From assembly GCA_018401215.1 (NCBI GenBank), contig JAGYLA010000004.1:1-39669 (forward strand): a stretch of 39,669 bases of DNA, written 5' to 3'. This document shows positions 25,903 through 34,560 of this stretch, in pieces. The notes beneath the pieces are model-generated. The model ran no database searches, had not been told where the DNA came from, and saw only the letters and a list, made by a program, of their open reading frames with translations. Numbering within the stretch: the first letter of the stretch is position 1; each line of letters starts with the position of its first letter. Made by a program: the position numbers and the translations under genes. This DNA comes from Bacilli bacterium. Lineage in GTDB: Bacteria; Bacillota_I; Bacilli_A; MAG-NZ.

Positions 25903-27087
25903 GTGTTAAAACAACGTATGGTACTTGTTCTACTACTGCTTCTTGCTGCCTGCACCGACCCCGTTGAACAACCACCAACGGAGTCACCAATCAGCGTCGA
26001 GACAAGTACAGAATTATCGATGCCCACCTTGCCTGACTTGGACTTTGCCAATTTGAACTTCTTTTATGATGGGTTCACTGAAGTTCGCCTCGTTTCTTGT
26101 ACCGATGGCGACACGGCTCGCTTTCGAGTCAATGGCAGCATTTATCCAACGCGCTTTCTAGCGATCGATACGCCGGAAATTTCCGGTCAACTTGAACCAT
26201 GGGCAATGACGGCGAAAAATTATGCGTGTGATGCGATGGAAGGGGCCACACAAATTGTTTTAGAGCTAGAAAAAGAATCCGACATCTTTGACAACTACAA
26301 CCGCTTGCTCGCTTGGGTTTGGGTAGACGGCGAATTGTTACAATACAAACTCGTCGAAGAAAGTTTGGCCTACGTCAAATATCTATATGGAGATTATGCC
26401 TATAACCCAACCATGATCGCCTTAGAATCACGGGTGCAAAAGGAAGGCAAACGAATTTGGGGTGAAGTCGACCCGACCTTCAATTACGAAGTGAGTGAAT
26501 TAGCACTCTCAATCGATCAATTACGCACCGAAGCTCGTTACGGCGACAAAGTCATTATCGAAGGCATTGTTACTGGCATTGTCGCGAACAACTTCTTCTT
26601 GTATGACAAAGGAGCTGCCGTGTATGTCTATACACGCAATGCCCCGTACCGCGCGATTTTAGCGGGCGGCATTGGGGCCAAAGTTCGAGTGACAGGAGAT
26701 TATATCTTGTTCAATGGACTCGATGAAATTAGTAACATTAGTAATTATGGCACGATTGAATTACTCGATTCTGGATTGACCTTACCCCCATCCAGTGAAC
26801 TTCTTTTGAGTGAATGGGGCGAAGCGTACGAAAGTATGCTGGTTCATTCACTGAATCTTACCATCACTCGGATTGTCGAAAACGACAACGACAATGGATA
26901 TGATGTCTACGTCAGCCAAGAGGGTGTTGAGCAAATGCTGCGCATCGACAAACGCTTGGACCCAATGATTGACCCCTCGTTCTTTGAAGTCGGTCGAGTA
27001 ATCAATGCGTATGGTAATTTAAGCCAATACGTCGATGTGTACCAATTGATGATTCGCAGCGTGGAGGATATTGAATATGTTTCGTGA
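25903..27087 (+). CDS. Surface lipoprotein nuclease (SNase-like domain plus OB-fold)
   Basis: A 394-residue exported lipoprotein: signal MLKQRMVLVLLLLLAAC with Cys17 as lipid site, then a Pro/Thr-rich spacer. Residues about 60-190 match the staphylococcal nuclease (thermonuclease) fold: VSCTDGDTARF, the loop RFLAIDTPE (Arg and Glu/Asp of the active site), KNYACDAM, and YNRLLAWVWVDG with a conserved Arg. Residues about 210-300 look like an OB-fold (VIIEGIVTGIVANNFFLYDKGAAVYVY), as in secreted nucleases of the YhcR type. It probably degrades DNA or RNA at the cell surface. The start is GTG at 25903, placed 5 nt after AGGAGG. It overlaps the downstream NrnA gene by 11 nt, which links it to intracellular breakdown of short oligonucleotides. 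Confidence 0.88.
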   Translation: MLKQRMVLVLLLLLAACTDPVEQPPTESPISVETSTELSMPTLPDLDFANLNFFYDGFTEVRLVSCTDGDTARFRVNGSIYPTRFLAIDTPEISGQLEPWAMTAKNYACDAMEGATQIVLELEKESDIFDNYNRLLAWVWVDGELLQYKLVEESLAYVKYLYGDYAYNPTMIALESRVQKEGKRIWGEVDPTFNYEVSELALSIDQLRTEARYGDKVIIEGIVTGIVANNFFLYDKGAAVYVYTRNAPYRAILAGGIGAKVRVTGDYILFNGLDEISNISNYGTIELLDSGLTLPPSSELLLSEWGEAYESMLVHSLNLTITRIVENDNDNGYDVYVSQEGVEQMLRIDKRLDPMIDPSFFEVGRVINAYGNLSQYVDVYQLMIRSVEDIEYVS

Positions 27088-27989
27088 AATGGATCAATTG
27101 ATTCAGTCTTATCAATCGATCGCGATTTACACTCACGTCTTACCCGATATGGATGCACTTGGTTCACAGTGTGGACTGAAATTATTACTGCAAGAACGTT
27201 ATCCGACCAAAGACATCTATGCACTAGGTGACATCAACGATGTTCCCATTCCGTTCCCCATCGACGAGGAAGCAAGTGTCCCGCTTGCGAGTACCTTGGC
27301 GATTGTCTTGGATACATCCAACGTTGAACGCGTCTCAAATCAATCGTTCTTGCGCTGTGACAAGATCTTAAAGATTGACCATCACATCGATTACACACCA
27401 TACGGTGATGTCTCGTACATTGATACCTCGACCATCTCGACGTGTTCAATCGTTACGAGCATGGCCCGTGAACTGGGGTATACGTTCACCAAAGACATTG
27501 CGAACTTCTTACTCTTTGGCTTGATTACCGACTCAGGACGCTTTCGCTTTCCCAACACCAGAGCCGAAGACTTTGAACATGCGGCGTTCTTACTGAATCA
27601 TGGCGCCGACTTGCAGTTTATTTATGATCAGTTTTACGTCAAACCGCTGAAGAAAAGCCGTGGACGTCTATGCCCACAACAACTTCAAAGTCGAACACAA
27701 TGTCGCGTACGTCAAAACAACGCCCGCCGATGCGATGCATTTAAAGGCCGACTTGATGTACATCAAAGTGGTGCCATCAACGTCTTACAAGACATTCAAG
27801 GCGTCGATGCGTGGGCAACGTTTACGCAGTTGACCGAGAGTGACCCAATTTATGTCAGTGCAGGGCCGCATCCCGGTCATTGAAGTCGCGGTACGCCACG
27901 GCGGCGGCCATGCCCTGGCTTGTGGCTGCAAGGTCACCTCGTGGGATGAAGTCGATCAAATCATCACTGAACTGCATGAATTAGTATAA
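27077..27989 (+). CDS. nrnA: DHH-DHHA1 oligoribonuclease/pAp phosphatase (NrnA type), frameshifted
   Basis: A phosphoesterase that degrades 2-5 nt RNA and dephosphorylates 3'-phosphoadenosine 5'-phosphate. The DHH domain is intact: THVLPDMDALGSQ (about 19-31), VLDTSN, KIDHH (about 97-101) and LITDSGRFRF. The first frame runs to 27885, but the segment 27655-27765 reads correctly only in another frame (VDVYAHNNFKVEHNVAYVKT), and the end reads in a third (RIPVIEVAVRHGGG, HALACGCKV) to TAA 27987-27989. The DHHA1 motif GGGHA is thus preserved. ATG 27077 has GGAGG 10 nt upstream and overlaps the nuclease gene. About three small indels explain all of this. Confidence 0.85.
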
Positions 27990-28016
27990 AAAAAAGGACG
28001 AGATTCGTCCTTTTTC
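27989..28016. terminator. Bidirectional terminator between NrnA and MgtE genes
   Basis: An 11-bp perfect stem AAAAAGGACGA/TCGTCCTTTTT (27991-28001 and 28005-28015) with a 3-nt loop. It abuts the stops of both convergent genes (27989 and 28017). Confidence 0.9.
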
Positions 28017-29367
28017 TTACAAATAAAACAATGTCGCCAACAAGAAGTAAATGCTGATGCCTGTGACGTCAATGATCGTCATAATGATTGGGTCAGCACC
28101 CGCGGCTTGATCAGGCCCAAGCTTCATCAAGCCGTACGGGACAACATAGCCGAGTGTCGAACCAATGATGATCGCACTCAGAGCGCACTCGCAACGACAA
28201 ACGCCAAATTCAAATCCCCTTGCCAGACAAAGATAAACAACCCGCAGGTATCGTTAAACAAGCCAATCGTCACACCAACCCCTAGTTCACGAATAAATGA
28301 CTCATGAACTGTTTGACGTTGATTTGACCAAGGACCAACGCTCGCGTAAAGATCGTCGAGCTTTGCGTTCCGACATTACCACCCATCGCCATGATCATTG
28401 GGATAAAGAACGCGAGCTGGACCATCGCCAAAGCGGATTCAAAGCCTTCAAAATGATTCCAGCGGACAAACCTCCAAGCAGCGTAATGACCAAGAACGGA
28501 ATACGAATTTTCCAAACATCCACAAGTGATCCATGAGGTCAACAAGCGTGAGCGTCGGTTTCCCCGACGACTCAGTTCAATCAACCCCGCTTTGTCTGGA
28601 AGCTTGATCGATGCGTTCTTCTTCAAGACATCCATCGCATCATCGACCGTGACGACACCAATCAATCGGTGTTCGTTATCGACGACAGGAATCGCGAGCA
28701 AATCATACTCCTGAAGCAGTGCAGCAACGTCTTCATCGTCCATCGTCGCTAAGACACTAATTGGGTCTTTGGTCATGATTTGATCGAGTGGTTTCTCCGT
28801 GTCTTCAAAGATCAAATCACGAAGTAAGATTTCCCCGATCAATTGTCGCTTGGATGGTTACGTACAAGTGATAAATCGCTTCGACGTCTTCGTTGGATTA
28901 CGGATCTTTTCCAGTGCCTGACCGACTGTCATTTCCGGAGTGAACCGGTAATACTTGGGAGTCATATGACCGGCCGTTCCATCCTCATAGCCCATCAACA
29001 ACATGACCATGTCATGTTCCTCACGCAGAATACGACTCAATAACAAGCGGGCCACTTTGGCCGGCAATTCATCCATCAACGCGGCTTTGTCATCCGGTTA
29101 AAAACTTAAAGTATTCAGCCGCCTTGTCGATACGAAAACTTTGATCAACCGTTGTTGCACTTCGACTTCGAGTTCTTCAAATACCTCCAGTGCGGTGTCT
29201 TTGGCTAGTAACCGGTACCACCGCTACCGGGGTTCTTCTTTGAGCGTCTCCATCAAGTTCGCAATGACGGCGGGTTCTAATTCCCTCAAATACGCCTTGA
29301 GTGACTTTAAGTCATCGAGCTTGATCCATTCTAAAATTTGTTCAATATTTTCGTTAAATTGTTCCAT
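28017..29367 (-). pseudogene. mgtE: MgtE-type magnesium transporter, multiply frameshifted
   Basis: The pieces add up to a full MgtE of about 450 residues. Minus strand from 29367: N-domain (MEQFNENIEQILEWIKLDDL, then LEPAVIANLMETLKEE), the GYEDGTAGHMTP segment near 28990 leading into the CBS domains (LDQIMTKDPISVLATMDDED near 28780, then VDNEHRLIGVVTVDDAMDVL), and the membrane domain (FFIPMIMAMGGNVGTQSST near 28390, then the end LLATLFYL at 28017). MgtE is a Mg2+ channel gated by cytosolic Mg2+. The frame breaks near 29225, 29100, 28855, 28540, 28280, 28185 and elsewhere, always between recognisable parts. The start ATG 29367 has a GAGG site 5 nt upstream. No M-box riboswitch fits in the short upstream region. 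Confidence 0.85.
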
Positions 29368-29382
29368 CACAACCTCAAAACC

Positions 29383-29466
29383 ATTGTACACGGTTCAACA
29401 AAGGTTCAAAACATTCAACAAAAAGATGAGTTTGATTGAAGCGTACGTAAAACCGTATGATATAAT
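29383..29466. promoter_or_regulatory. Divergent promoters between mgtE and the toxin-antitoxin pair
   Basis: Minus strand: TACAAT (29388-29383), 15 nt before the mgtE ATG. Plus strand: extended -10 TGA-TATAAT (29458-29466), 16 nt before the antitoxin ATG. Between them are three imperfect 11-bp repeats (29392-29424; GGTTCAACAAA, GGTTCAAAACA and a weaker third), one per helix turn, which could be a regulator site. Confidence 0.5.
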
Positions 29467-29482
29467 CAATTGAGGTATCGAT

Positions 29483-29733
29483 ATGAGCTATAACACCAAC
29501 ATCACAACCCTAAGAAAGACCTGTATAAAGTCGCCAAATTGGTCACTGAGAATGGTGTCCAAGTCACGGTGAATACAAAAGAAGGCAACTTTGTCATGCT
29601 GTCTGAAGACGAGTATCGCGGCATTCTTGAGACGTTATACTTATCCAGTAATCCGAAGATTAAAAACGAGATCATCAAAGGGTTACAAACACCGCTTGAG
29701 GACACGATTCCTGAAGAAGATATCAAGTGGTGA
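29483..29733 (+). CDS. YefM/Phd-type antitoxin, one frameshift near the start
   Basis: About 83 residues. Read across one indel near 29510, it gives MSYNTNITTLRKDLYKVAKL followed by VTENGVQVTVNTKEGNFVMLSEDEYRGILETLYLSSNPK, the classical YefM/Phd_YefM pattern (DNA-binding N-domain with VMLSEDEY, then a toxin-binding tail). The antitoxin would bind its own promoter and neutralise the toxin encoded 4 nt downstream. ATG 29483 lies behind a GAGGT ribosome site. As printed, the start frame is stopped early and the rest is open only from about 29539. Confidence 0.82.
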
Positions 29734-29737
29734 TCGA

Positions 29738-29997
29738 ATGTATCACGTTCGACTCACCAAGCATGCAGTCAAGGATTATGAATTGATCAAAGCAGCTAAG
29801 TTAAGTGTAACAGTTCGTAATCTTCTAGAAATTATGAAACAAAACCCGTTTCAATCCCTCCGCCATTTGAAAAACTAATCGGCGATTTAGCTGGAGCAAC
29901 CTCCAGGAGAATCAATCTTCAACATCGATTGGTCTATCGCATCGAACCAGAACTCAAAGAAATCATCGTACTTAAAATGTGGACACATTACGAATAA
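29738..29997 (+). CDS. YoeB/Txe-type mRNA interferase toxin, one frameshift
   Basis: About 86 residues of the RelE superfamily. The beginning (MYHVRLTKHAVKDYELIKAA) and the tail (DLAGATSRRINLQHRLVYRI, then KMWTHYE) are typical of YoeB/Txe, which cut mRNA at the ribosome; the catalytic Glu/Arg/His/Tyr set is represented by RRIN, HRLVY and the final HYE. A single-base loss near 29862 splits it after MKQNPFQS; reading on in the next frame restores PPFEKLIGDL to TAA 29995-29997. It starts 4 nt after the antitoxin stop, so the two are one operon. If the frameshift is real, the toxin is dead. Confidence 0.83.
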
Positions 29998-30034
29998 TGA
30001 GCAATAAATCAGATTTTTTATTATTGGTTCTCAT

Positions 30035-30061
30035 AAAAAAACACCCATTTGGGTGTTTTTA
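30035..30061. terminator. Bidirectional terminator between toxin and gnd
   Basis: Stem CACCC/GGGTG (30042-30046 and 30051-30055) with an ATTT loop, extended by an A-run on the left pairing with T on the right. It lies between the toxin stop (29997) and the gnd stop (30066). Confidence 0.85.
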
Positions 30062-30065
30062 TACG

Positions 30066-31514
30066 TTATAAGTGAGTTGACGCCGTATCGCCGCCGCGAC
30101 CCGTCCAGTTGGTGTGAAAGAACTCACCGCGTGGTTGGTCAATGCGTTCGTACGTATGAGCGCCAAAGAAGTCGCGTTGTGCTTGAAGCAAGTTGGCGGG
30201 CAAACGATTCGTCGTATACCCATCAAAGTAACTCAAGGCACTCGATAAGGTTGGAACTGCGATGCCGTGTAAACTTGCGGTTGCGACGACTTGTCGCCAT
30301 GCCGGTAACAATTTTTGAAGTTCTTTGACAAAGAACGAATCCAACAGTAAGTTTGGAATGTTTGCGTCTTTGACAAAGGCTTGTTTGATGTCATCGAGGA
30401 ATCGACTACGGATGATGCAACCACCGCGCCACATTAATGCGACACTTCCGTAATTGATCGTCCATTGTTCGGCTTGGGCTTGCAAACGCATCAAGGAGAA
30501 TCCTTGGGCATAACTGATCATTTTTGCGGCATACAAGGCTTGACGAATTTGTTCAATCAACACTTTCTTATCGCCATTAAAGGCGGGGATTTCTTTACGA
30601 TATGTCTTCGATGCTTCGACGCGTTCGTCTTTCATCGCGGCAAGCAATCGAGCAAAGACCGCTTCACTGATTAAGGTCAACGGCGAATTCACGCCAAGGG
30701 CACTTTCAATCGTCCACTTGCCGGTTCCTTTTTGCATGGCGGTATCTAAGATCTTATCAACAAGCGGTGAGCCGTCCGTGTCTTTGACACGAAAGATTTG
30801 CGCGGTGATATCAATCAAGTAACTATCGAGTTCGGTCTTGTTCCATTCTGAATAAATGTCAGCCAGTTCACTCGCATTGACCCCAAGCAAATCTTTGAGC
30901 AATTGATAACTTTCGGAAATCAACTGCATGTCGCCGTACTCGATGCCGTTGTGAACCATTTTGACGAAGTGTCCTGCGCCTGCGTCACCGACCCAGTCGC
31001 AACAAATGCTCCCGTCATCGGTTTTTGCGGCAATCGCTTGTAAGATTGGTTGAACAAGAGGCCATGCAGCATTGCTTCCACCTGGCATGATTGACGGTCC
31101 AGTTAATGCCCCTTCTTCGCCGCCTGAGACGCCCGTTCCAACAAAGAGGAAGCCTTGGGCTTCAAGTTCTTTCATCCGGCGTGAGGTGTCTGTATATAAG
31201 CTGTTTCCGCCATCGATGATCACGTCACCTGGTTCTAAGAACGGAATCAATTGTTTGATCACTTGGTCGACCGGGTTGCCGGCTTTGACCATCAACATGA
31301 CTTTGCGAGGTTTGCTTAGTGAAGCAACTAATTCTCCAACGTCGGTTGTCCCACGAATGTTTTTTCCTTTCGCGCGACCTTGTAAGAAACTATCGACCGT
31401 TTCTTGGTTGCGAGAGGAAACGGTAATGGTAAATCCTCTTGATTCGATGTTCAGTGCGAGGTTTTCCCCCATCACCGCGATGCCGATAAGTCCGATGTCT
31501 GATTGTGGTTTCAT
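30066..31514 (-). CDS. gnd: 6-phosphogluconate dehydrogenase (decarboxylating)
   Basis: A 482-residue enzyme of the oxidative pentose phosphate pathway: 6-phosphogluconate plus NADP to ribulose-5-phosphate, CO2 and NADPH. The coordinates and motifs are intact: the Rossmann start GLIGIAVMGENLALNI, the cofactor-binding SSRNQE (Arg fits NADP), VIIDGGNSLYTDT, GVSGGEEGALTGPSIMPGG, the catalytic Lys in KMVHNGIEYGDMQ, GGCIIRS, and the family C-terminus (QAQRDFFGAHTYER, then FHTNWTG). Length is typical. ATG 31514 has CGGAG upstream and a TGATACAAT promoter. It is the best-preserved gene between two frameshifted blocks. Confidence 0.97.
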   Translation of the reverse strand: MKPQSDIGLIGIAVMGENLALNIESRGFTITVSSRNQETVDSFLQGRAKGKNIRGTTDVGELVASLSKPRKVMLMVKAGNPVDQVIKQLIPFLEPGDVIIDGGNSLYTDTSRRMKELEAQGFLFVGTGVSGGEEGALTGPSIMPGGSNAAWPLVQPILQAIAAKTDDGSICCDWVGDAGAGHFVKMVHNGIEYGDMQLISESYQLLKDLLGVNASELADIYSEWNKTELDSYLIDITAQIFRVKDTDGSPLVDKILDTAMQKGTGKWTIESALGVNSPLTLISEAVFARLLAAMKDERVEASKTYRKEIPAFNGDKKVLIEQIRQALYAAKMISYAQGFSLMRLQAQAEQWTINYGSVALMWRGGCIIRSRFLDDIKQAFVKDANIPNLLLDSFFVKELQKLLPAWRQVVATASLHGIAVPTLSSALSYFDGYTTNRLPANLLQAQRDFFGAHTYERIDQPRGEFFHTNWTGRGGDTASTHL

Positions 31515-31532
31515 AGTTTATTCTCCGTTCCT

Positions 31533-31541
31533 ATTGTATCA
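31533..31541 (-). promoter_or_regulatory. Extended -10 promoter of gnd
   Basis: Minus-strand TGATACAAT (31541-31533), identical to the helicase promoter core at 1630-1638, 18 nt before the gnd ATG. The predicted leader is about 12 nt, with the ribosome site at its very 5' end. Confidence 0.6.
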
Positions 31542-31547
31542 AACAAG

Positions 31548-31572
31548 TAAAAGAACACTCAAGAGAGTGTTC
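31548..31572 (-). terminator. Terminator of the ZIP-DtxR operon
   Basis: Perfect 8-bp stem GAACACTC/GAGTGTTC (31553-31560 and 31565-31572) with a 4-nt loop, followed by TTTT on the minus strand. The regulator's stop codon (31559-31561) is within the stem. Confidence 0.82.
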
Positions 31573-32212
31573 CATAGATCATCGAAGCAATTTTCTTACT
31601 AATGATGACGACACGGTCATTGAGCGTAACATGAAGTAACTCTTGAAAGGGATTCACTTGAACCACATCCAAGGTTTGATGGAGTTCAATGCCTTCGTCT
31701 TGCAAATACGAGAGCAACTCATAGTCATCAATCACGCGGCGCAAGACAAAACTTTGTCCCACAGTTGCTTCCCATAAACTGGGATACTTGACGCGCTTGA
31801 CTTGACCCTTAAAATTGGGAATCGGATTGCCGTGTTGACACTCTTTGGGTTGCCCCAAAAAGTCATACAAGCGTTCGAGTAACAATTCACTGGACGCATG
31901 TTCAAGTTGTTCGGCTTCTTGATGAACGTCTTGCCAAGAAAAGCCGAGCGTTTCGGTCAAAAAGACTTCCCAAATCCGGTGAGCACGAACCAAACGAATC
32001 GCTTCGGCTTCTCCTTCTTTGGTCAATTCGATGCCTTTGTAGGGCGTATATATGACAAACGAGAGTTCTTGCAACCGGCGAATCATTTCATACACCGATT
32101 GTTCGCTGTAACCAAACGTTTGAGCGATCTCTGAGACTTTGACAAACGGTTCTGGTGTCAATGTCTGCAGTTCAAGAATTGTTTTAATATAATCTTCTTC
32201 AGACTTTTTCAT
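31559..32212 (-). CDS. DtxR/MntR-family metal-dependent repressor
   Basis: A 217-residue metal-sensing repressor. The N-terminal winged helix is at about residues 1-65 (VSEIAQTFGYSEQSVYEMIRRL is the recognition helix region). The dimerisation/metal domain has RAHRIWEVFL, VHQEAEQLEHASSE and CQHGNPIP, with the expected His and Glu ligands (the Cys of DtxR's ACRWEH is Glu-Gln here). A C-terminal SH3-like FeoA-type domain follows (about 145-217). It lies 9 nt after the stop of the ZIP gene on the minus strand and is probably co-transcribed with it. The palindromic sites in the ZIP promoter (33036-33064) are good candidates for its operator, which would make it autoregulated. Mn2+, Fe2+ or Zn2+ as co-repressor cannot be decided. 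Confidence 0.92.
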   Translation of the reverse strand: MKKSEEDYIKTILELQTLTPEPFVKVSEIAQTFGYSEQSVYEMIRRLQELSFVIYTPYKGIELTKEGEAEAIRLVRAHRIWEVFLTETLGFSWQDVHQEAEQLEHASSELLLERLYDFLGQPKECQHGNPIPNFKGQVKRVKYPSLWEATVGQSFVLRRVIDDYELLSYLQDEGIELHQTLDVVQVNPFQELLHVTLNDRVVIISKKIASMIYGTLS

Positions 32213-32220
32213 AATGACCC

Positions 32221-33019
32221 TTAAATGAATAGAATCAAGCTTAACGCCATGATTCCCATCCCCATCATCATCCCAATGATCGAGATGTGATGTTTTCCAT
32301 ATTTTTCGGCACTCGGTAACAGTTCATCCAAACTGATGTATACCATGATCCCTCCGACCGCGGAGAACAAAAAGCCAAAGAACAATTCGCCACTGAACGC
32401 TTGGAGTAAGAAAATCCCAACAATCGCGCCGAGAGGTTCGGCAAGTCCTGAACCCAGTGCATACCACAACGCTTTCGCCTTGTTGCCAGTCGCATGATAG
32501 ATTGGCATCGCGACAGCAATCCCTTCGGGAATGTTATGGATCGCAATCGCAACCCCAACACTAATACCTAACGCCGTACTTTCGGTCGCCGCAATGAAGG
32601 TCGCTAGACCTTCAGGGAAGTTATGAATCGCAATGGCTAAAGCTGTAAACAACCCCGTACGAAGTAACCGCGAACGTTCCATCAATACTTCATTGTCGAC
32701 GTCCCCGTTATCCGGTAACGTATGCGGATTCATCATGTCGGGAATCGCATAATCAATCAATCCAATCAACAACATCCCCGCAAAGAACGCAACGGTTGTC
32801 GTTAGGATGTACGCGTTTTCGAATCTGATACTTCGGTCAAACTCTCCAGTGCTTTGGGAAAAATTTCTATAAAGGAAACATAGATCATTACCCCTGCAGA
32901 TAAAAGCTAAATGCCAAGAACCCCTTCTTGTTCGCAAGCGGTGTAAACGCGAGAAGGCCACCAATTCCGGTGCTTAACCCCGCAAACAATGTAATTAAAA
33001 ACGCAACTAATATATTCAT
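32221..33019 (-). CDS. ZIP-family divalent metal transporter (ZupT-like), frameshifted near the N-terminus
   Basis: About 266 residues with eight membrane helices; imports Zn2+, Fe2+ or Mn2+. The metal-binding helices carry HNFPEGLATF and HNIPEGIAVA, with GSGLAEPLGA after them, as in ZupT/GufA-type ZIPs. The frame open from 32964 lacks a proper first helix. Upstream in another frame, ATG 33019 (with GAGG 9 nt before) begins MNILVAFLITLFAGLSTGIGGLL..., then VMIYVSFIEIFPKALE near 32880, which is the missing N-terminus. Two or three single-base shifts between 32960 and 32820 join them. It is followed by the DtxR-type regulator. Confidence 0.88.
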
Positions 33020-33035
33020 CTGAAATATCCTCAAA

Positions 33036-33073
33036 TTAAGGATACCCTTAACTTATCATTAAGGCAAGTATAA
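33036..33073 (-). promoter_or_regulatory. ZIP promoter with overlapping DtxR-type operator
   Basis: Minus strand: TTGCCT (33067-33062), 17-nt spacer, TATCCT (33044-33039). Three half-sites overlap it: TTAAGG (33036-33041), CCTTAA (33046-33051) and TTAAGG (33059-33064), forming inverted repeats with 4- and 7-nt spacing. Binding here would block both -35 and -10. The TTAAGG/CCTTAA core resembles MntR/DtxR-type boxes, and the regulator is the second gene of this operon. Confidence 0.6.
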
Positions 33074-33075
33074 AT

Positions 33076-33109
33076 AAAAAAACACTCCAAGTCACTGGAG
33101 TGTTTTTTT
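33076..33109. terminator. Terminator after the M6-like protease gene
   Basis: Stem CACTCCA/TGGAGTG (33083-33089 and 33096-33102) with a 6-nt loop, flanked by seven A and seven T that can extend the stem. It abuts the protease stop (33111) and would serve the minus-strand gene. Confidence 0.88.
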
Positions 33110-33110
33110 A

Positions 33111-34560
33111 CTATGCAACTGATCGTTTGACTTCTACAACGTTATCTTCTAAGACCGTAATAACAATGTCTTCAAAATAAATCACAGCCCCTGGTTGATG
33201 AACAAACGCTGGTTGATTACAAAAACGTCGATTCAAATCACCATACACAGGATGCATCTCACCCTGAATACAAGGGTGATTGGTGGTGGGGTCTTTGAGA
33301 TATCGCCAGAAGTTTTTGGCATCGTATTCCTCAACCGTTAAATTTTCACATCCTTGATCACATCGAAATTGTGGTTTGTTGACATTGATGTGATATGCAG
33401 TAATGCCTTGATACTCCAAAGGCAATGTACTAAATGGTCCATCGGTTCGATATTCAATGACAATGATTTCTTCCTGATTCAACCGAATCATTAAGTTTTT
33501 TGGTCCTTCAACAACAATTCCGTTGCGGTCCAAGGAATCAATTTCAAAGACCAAAGGTTCGTCCAAGTCATCAATATCAACACACGCCAAATGGTCTTCG
33601 TTCCACCAATCAAGCAAGAACGCTTCCCACGACATCAACATCTTGGAATAACCGTGTTGATTTTGCATCACCGAATAATTGGCGCCATTGTATGGACCAT
33701 GACCCATCAATCCTTGTTCGTGAAGAATTTCATGGGCGGCAAAGTCCCACATCGTATAATCCGTGAATTCTGGAAATCTCCAACCTAGAAATCCACCAAA
33801 CACAGGAACAAACACATTTCCTGCTTTCGGCGTTCGATTGTTTCCGCCGTGAGAGTACAAGCGAACCCAATGAGGTTCCGCTTCGGCGCGCGTTGGAAAC
33901 ATGATTTGCGCAAAATCCATCTCGGACCAATCATAATAATCGTCAGACGCTGTAAAGACTTGATTGATCGCTTCCATTTCTGGTTGAAGTCGGTAGACAA
34001 CAGGTTCGTTGTAATCTCCAGTAATCACACGCATGCATGCTTCGCATCCATACCATTTGGCTTCTTTGGGGGCGGTAATCCATTGTGGTTCAAAATGGAC
34101 TTTGTACTCCATGATGCCACTGGCCACAAAGAAGCTCCACGCTTCCAAGTTATAAATTTCAGCAAGCCATTGATCGATCATTGCAGGATCTCCAAGGACA
34201 TCCGGGAAATCGATTGCAAGAAAGGCAACATTGACAACCCCTTTGGTGGGTACCACATTATAGCGAAGGGGAAATCCCTTGCTTTGCGGTGGATCGCCAT
34301 CGAACGTTTTGGTTTGTTGAATCTTGCATACATCAATCGGTTGTAAGCGCGACAAATCACGCTGTGGCACATAAGGTTCAACAACTTCTTCAATGACTTC
34401 TTCCTCAATGAGTTCTGGTTCCGGGATCGGTTCCACAATCTCAGGAGGAACAATCACAGCAGGTTCCTCAACCACGGTTTCATTGGGTGGAGTGGATTCT
34501 TGTTCGTTGATCTCACAAGCACTCATGAAGACCAAAAGAATGAATAATACAATTTTTCAT
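33111..34560 (-). CDS. M6-like zinc metallopeptidase lipoprotein
   Basis: About 480 residues. The zinc motif is HEILHEQGLMGH (HEXXHxxGxxGH), followed by a Met-containing segment (YSVMQNQHGYSKMLMSWEAFLLDWW), the pattern of M6/immune-inhibitor-A-like peptidases, in which the position after the second Gly is usually Asp. The C-terminal part (IIVIEYR, then GITAYHIN) also fits M6. N-terminal residues are an acidic Pro/Glu/Val spacer. The printed frame opens at 34535, but ATG 34560 with AGAGGT upstream would give MK(K)IVLFILLVFMSAC, a clear lipoprotein signal, if the five-A run at 34553-34557 had one base fewer or two more. A protease tethered to the cell surface is expected. Four Cys pairs in the C-terminal part may form disulphides. 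Confidence 0.85.

Noticed and set aside
29385-29390. TGTACA as a YefM-YoeB operator core
   Set aside because: It overlaps the TACAAT -10 of mgtE and lies about 70 nt from the antitoxin promoter, so chance overlap is more likely.
29392-29424. Three 11-bp repeats as a CRISPR array or iterons
   Set aside because: Too short, imperfect and without spacers; at most a small regulator site.
29368-29482. M-box or other riboswitch upstream of mgtE
   Set aside because: The promoter is 15 nt before the ATG, leaving no room for a structured leader.
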